Of a stretch of DNA of 32,440 nt, positions 29,300 through 32,440 are shown piece after piece; position 1 is the first letter of the stretch; every line of letters starts with the position of its first letter. The stretch comes from UBA3537 sp049889395 (GTDB taxonomy: Bacteria > Bacteroidota > Bacteroidia > Flavobacteriales > Flavobacteriaceae). Location: NCBI GenBank assembly GCA_049889395.1, contig JBMHDM010000034.1, positions 1 through 32,440 of the forward strand. The letters are read 5' to 3'. The translations under genes were made by a program, and so were the position numbers. Under the pieces are notes generated by a model. That model saw only the letters and a program-made list of their open reading frames with translations. It did not search any database and was not told where the DNA came from.

Positions 29300-30772
29300 A
29301 TGTCAAATTACTTTAATACACTTTCATTAGCCCATAAATTAAATCAATTATCCAAATGTAGATTTATGCAGATTTCTGAATTTGGAGGCGGTGTAGAAGC
29401 TTTAAAAGGTAAAAAAATTGTAATCGTTGGCTGTGGCGCTCAAGGACTCAATCAGGGTCTCAATATGCGTGATTCTGGCTTAGATATTTCTTATGCACTA
29501 AGAGAGCAAGCCATAACAGATCAAAGACAGTCCTACAAAAATGCTGTATCAAATGAATTTACAGTCGGCACATATTCCGATTTGATTCCAACAGCAGATC
29601 TAGTTTTGAATCTAACCCCTGATAAACAACATTCAAACGTGGTCGATAATATCATGCCACTAATGAAACAAGGCGCTACTTTATCCTATTCTCACGGCTT
29701 TAATATTGTTGAGGAGGGTAAAAAAATAAGAGAAGATTTAACTGTTATAATGGTAGCACCTAAGTGTCCTGGAAGTGAGGTTCGAGAGGAATATTTGAGA
29801 GGTTTTGGTGTGCCAACTCTAATAGCTGTTCACCCTGAAAACGACCCAGAAGGCAAGGGATGGGCACAAGCAAAAGCCTATGCTGTAGCGACTGGAGGCC
29901 ATAAAGCAGGTGTTTTGGAGTCATCATTTGTGGCAGAAGTTAAAAGTGACTTAATGGGAGAACAAACTATACTTTGTGGCGTTCTACAAACCGCTTCGAT
30001 TTTATGTTTTGATAAAATGGTAGAGGAGGGGATAGAACCAACTTATGCCTCAAAGTTAATTCAATATGGATGGGAGACGATCACTGAAGCGCTAAAACAC
30101 GGTGGGATCACAAACATGATGGATCGACTGTCAAATCCAGCCAAAATTAAAGCCTTTGAATTATCAGAAAAGCTAAAATCTATAATGTCACCTTTATTTA
30201 AAAAACATATGGATGACATCATGTCTGGACACTTTTCCAAAACGATGATGGAGGACTGGGCCAATGACGATATTAACTTACTAACATGGCGAGCTGAAAT
30301 GGGCGAAACCGCATTCGAAAAAACGTCTGCAACCTCTGATCCTATTCCTGAGCAAGATTATTTTGATAAGGGGGTTCTTATGGTAGCCTTTGTTAGGGCT
30401 GGTGTAGAGTTGGCATACGATACGATGGTCGCCTCTGGAATCAAAGAAGAATCTGCCTATTATGAATCTTTACATGAATTGCCATTAATTGCCAATACTG
30501 TAGCCAGAAAGAAATTATTTGAAATGAATCGTATCATTTCTGATACAGCAGAATACGGTTGTTATTTATTTGACCATGCTGCAAAACCGATGTTGACTGA
30601 CTTTATGAAAGGGATTAAGACTGATGTGATCGGTGCTGGACTTCAAGTTAATGACAATGGGGTTGACAATAAGCAGTTGATCGATATCAACGAAATTATT
30701 CGTTACCACCCAGTAGAAATGGTGGGTTATGAACTTCGCGCTTCCATGACCGCAATGACTAAAATAGTATAG
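29300..30772 (+). CDS. ilvC: Ketol-acid reductoisomerase, class II (long form)
   Basis: It rearranges and reduces acetohydroxyacids to dihydroxyacids with NADPH and magnesium. The 490 residues place it in the long class II, as in E. coli and plants, not the short class I of about 330. The Rossmann motif is VGCGAQG (43-49). MVAPKCPGSEVREEYLRGFGVP and LMGEQTILCG are the metal-binding and active-site blocks of the first helical domain, with a duplicated knotted domain after it (FVRAGVELAYDTMVASGIKEESAYYESLHE). The gene lies between ilvN (13 bases) and ilvA (1 base). Confidence 0.97.
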   Translation: MSNYFNTLSLAHKLNQLSKCRFMQISEFGGGVEALKGKKIVIVGCGAQGLNQGLNMRDSGLDISYALREQAITDQRQSYKNAVSNEFTVGTYSDLIPTADLVLNLTPDKQHSNVVDNIMPLMKQGATLSYSHGFNIVEEGKKIREDLTVIMVAPKCPGSEVREEYLRGFGVPTLIAVHPENDPEGKGWAQAKAYAVATGGHKAGVLESSFVAEVKSDLMGEQTILCGVLQTASILCFDKMVEEGIEPTYASKLIQYGWETITEALKHGGITNMMDRLSNPAKIKAFELSEKLKSIMSPLFKKHMDDIMSGHFSKTMMEDWANDDINLLTWRAEMGETAFEKTSATSDPIPEQDYFDKGVLMVAFVRAGVELAYDTMVASGIKEESAYYESLHELPLIANTVARKKLFEMNRIISDTAEYGCYLFDHAAKPMLTDFMKGIKTDVIGAGLQVNDNGVDNKQLIDINEIIRYHPVEMVGYELRASMTAMTKIV

Positions 30773-30773
30773 G

Positions 30774-32024
30774 GTGAAAAACCTGCCTTCACTTGAAGGA
30801 GTTCAAAAAGCTGTATCGCGTTTGAATAATGTGATCAGAAAAACTCCTTGGGAATTTAACAAGCGTTTGTCAGCAAAGACAAACGCTTCTGTTTTTATCA
30901 AACGTGAAGATTTACAACAAATTCGCTCATTTAAAATACGTGGGGCTTACAACAAAATCAGTTCGTTAAACGAGTCCGAGCGAGGAGAAGGAATTGTTTG
31001 TGCAAGTGCAGGAAACCACGCTCAAGGCTTTGCTTTTTCCTGTAAAAAATTGGAGATTCAAGGTACAGTATACATGCCCGCAACGACCCCACAGCAAAAA
31101 GTAACTCAGGTGCGTATGTTTGGCGAAGACTTTGTCGAAATAGTCCTTACTGGTGATACTTATGATGCCTGTCAAAAGCAAGCCATAAAAGCTGCAAAAA
31201 AGGAGGGAAAAACCTTTATTCATCCTTTTGATGATAAAGAAGTTATCGAAGGTCAAGCTACGGTTGCTCTTGAAATTCTAGAGCATACGTCCGCCCCTCT
31301 AGATTATATTTTTGTACCTGTTGGAGGAGGTGGTTTGATTTCAGGAATCGCCACAGTATTGAAGTCCCATTCTCCAAAAACTAAAATCATAGGAGTGGAG
31401 CCCAAAGGGGCACCATCTATGCAACAAGCCCTAGTATCAGGAGAACGTATAGCGCTAAAGAAGATGGATCGTTTTGTAGACGGCGCTGCTGTGCGTCAGG
31501 TAGGAGTTATTCCTTACGAGATTTGTAAATCATCTCTTGAAAAAGTCATCACTGTACATGAAGGGAAAATATGTCAAACCATACTCGACTTATACAACAA
31601 AGAAGGTATAGTAGCCGAACCAGCTGGAGCACTTGCCATTGCAGGACTAGAACAAATGCAAGATGAGCTTGAAGGTAAGCGAATAGCAGTTTTATTGTGT
31701 GGAGGGAATAACGACATTTTAAGAATGCCAGAAATTAGTGAGCGCGCTCTACTCTACGCCAGTTTAAAGCATTATTTTCTCATTGATTTTCCTCAACGAG
31801 AAGGCGCACTTAAAGAATTTGTAACGGAGATTTTGGGACCCAATGATGACATTACACATTTTGAGTTTTCAAAAAAAAGTTACCGAACGAATGCACCAGC
31901 AGTCGTTGGAATCCAATTAAAGGAAGCAGCAGATTTTTCGCTTTTGGTAGAACGGATGAAAATCCATAACTTCAAATTCGATTATTTGAACGAAAAGCAA
32001 AATTTGTTTCAATTTTTAATCTAA
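30774..32024 (+). CDS. ilvA: Threonine dehydratase (biosynthetic)
   Basis: A PLP enzyme that deaminates threonine to 2-oxobutyrate, the entry to isoleucine. The 416 residues contain the catalytic domain, with the Schiff-base lysine K54 in RSFKIRGAYNK, SAGNHAQG as the substrate-binding turn, and PVGGGGLISG holding the PLP phosphate. From about 330 a single ACT-like domain (LKHYFLIDFPQREGALKEFV) follows, suggesting allosteric control by isoleucine. E. coli IlvA has two such domains and about 514 residues, so this is the shorter form. The start is GTG one base after the ilvC stop. It closes the operon, 24 bases before the dehydrogenase gene. Confidence 0.95.
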   Translation: MKNLPSLEGVQKAVSRLNNVIRKTPWEFNKRLSAKTNASVFIKREDLQQIRSFKIRGAYNKISSLNESERGEGIVCASAGNHAQGFAFSCKKLEIQGTVYMPATTPQQKVTQVRMFGEDFVEIVLTGDTYDACQKQAIKAAKKEGKTFIHPFDDKEVIEGQATVALEILEHTSAPLDYIFVPVGGGGLISGIATVLKSHSPKTKIIGVEPKGAPSMQQALVSGERIALKKMDRFVDGAAVRQVGVIPYEICKSSLEKVITVHEGKICQTILDLYNKEGIVAEPAGALAIAGLEQMQDELEGKRIAVLLCGGNNDILRMPEISERALLYASLKHYFLIDFPQREGALKEFVTEILGPNDDITHFEFSKKSYRTNAPAVVGIQLKEAADFSLLVERMKIHNFKFDYLNEKQNLFQFLI

Positions 32025-32048
32025 AAACGCTAAGAAAAAGAAGACATT

Positions 32049-32440
32049 ATGACTACTAAAATTGCTGAAATTCCTAAGGAAGTTCAAGTAACCCCCCATG
32101 TATGTGACCGATACCTTGTGGACGGTGAATTAAAAACATGGAAAGGAAATACCACTGAAGTTTTTTCAACCGTACAATCACCCAACGGTTCAGGTGAAAT
32201 GGCTCCTACACTGTTGGGATCAATACCAGATATGGAAACTCCAGACGCTTTAGAGGCTTTAAATGCAGCCGAAAAAGCATTCAAAAGAGGTCAAGGTCTA
32301 TGGCCTACCATGCGTGTTGGAGAACGCTTGAAATGCATGGAAACTTTTGTCGAAAAAATGAAACTTCACAGAGAAGAGGTCGTCAAGTTGCTGATGTGGG
32401 AGATCTGTAAGAATAAATCAGATTCCTATAAAGAATTTGA
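32049..32440 (+). CDS. gapN: NADP-dependent glyceraldehyde-3-phosphate dehydrogenase (GapN-type), N-terminus only
   Basis: The frame opens at ATG 32049 and runs off the right edge after 130 codons. The N-terminus reads MTTKIAEIPKEVQVTPHVCD and continues with YLVDGELKTWKGNTTEVFSTV and LEALNAAEKAFKRGQGLWPTM, then LLMWEICKNKSDSYKEF. This is the aldehyde dehydrogenase superfamily start and fits the flavobacterial non-phosphorylating GAPDH, which oxidises glyceraldehyde-3-phosphate to 3-phosphoglycerate and makes NADPH. The catalytic Cys and Glu are beyond the window, so another aldehyde dehydrogenase remains possible. It starts 24 bases after ilvA and could share the operon's transcript, supplying NADPH used by IlvC (inference). 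Confidence 0.8.
   Translation, partial: MTTKIAEIPKEVQVTPHVCDRYLVDGELKTWKGNTTEVFSTVQSPNGSGEMAPTLLGSIPDMETPDALEALNAAEKAFKRGQGLWPTMRVGERLKCMETFVEKMKLHREEVVKLLMWEICKNKSDSYKEF

Overview
The window reads as an ordinary chromosomal segment of a member of the Flavobacteriaceae (Bacteroidota). The evidence is an AT-rich base composition, start sites preceded by the Bacteroidota-type -7 element TAnnTTTG instead of a sigma-70 -10 box, several Bacteroidota-typical proteins (DUF4294, a lipoprotein glutaminyl cyclotransferase, a YbiT-like ABC-F protein with a degenerate second P-loop, a GapN-type dehydrogenase), and short export signals with lipoboxes ending in Cys. Coding density is very high. No stretch over about 210 bases lacks a gene. 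I see no insertion sequence, prophage, CRISPR array, tRNA or rRNA.

Layout. 1-5400: a fumarylacetoacetase gene (cut by the left edge) lies divergent to glyA. A minus-strand block follows, with a beta-helix lipoprotein, a hotdog thioesterase and a glutaminyl cyclotransferase lipoprotein. 5488-5588: the small SRP RNA gene with its own promoter and terminator. 5642-8878: plus-strand SDR oxidoreductase, a transaldolase of the FSA/TalC family and the ABC-F protein. 8888-10950: minus-strand dnaN and a DUF62 (SAM hydroxide adenosyltransferase-like) gene. 11116-13031: plus-strand phoH and purC. 13006-14118: a minus-strand membrane acyltransferase overlapping the end of purC. 14227-17207: acs and a secreted S33 peptidase. 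17204-18840: minus-strand M42 aminopeptidase and a Nudix hydrolase. 18935-19609: DUF4294. 19816-21233: minus-strand methyltransferase and a ZIP metal transporter. 21285-22448: a THUMP-domain rRNA methyltransferase. 22445-22876: a small membrane protein. 23026-25124: a DEAD/DEAH helicase and a CIA30-family protein. 25326-32024: the branched-chain amino acid operon ilvD-ilvB-ilvN-ilvC-ilvA. 32049-end: the start of a NADP-dependent glyceraldehyde-3-phosphate dehydrogenase (aldehyde dehydrogenase family).

How the genes work together. The clearest pathway is the ilv operon. It carries threonine deaminase, both acetohydroxyacid synthase subunits, ketol-acid reductoisomerase and dihydroxyacid dehydratase, which is the whole isoleucine/valine route except the final transaminase. 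The other genes are mostly housekeeping: one-carbon metabolism (glyA), purine synthesis (purC), protein targeting (SRP RNA), replication (dnaN), ribosome-associated functions (ABC-F, RNA methyltransferase), acetate activation (acs) and the pentose phosphate pathway (transaldolase).

I did not find a clearly new multi-gene system. The points most worth a second look are molecular details: a lost P-loop in the second ATPase domain of the ABC-F protein, a DUF62 protein lacking two of the three expected triad residues, a perfect inverted repeat forming two back-to-back -7 elements, a 13-bp direct repeat with 20-bp period in a convergent gap, and a 12-bp hairpin built from the last codons of two convergent genes.
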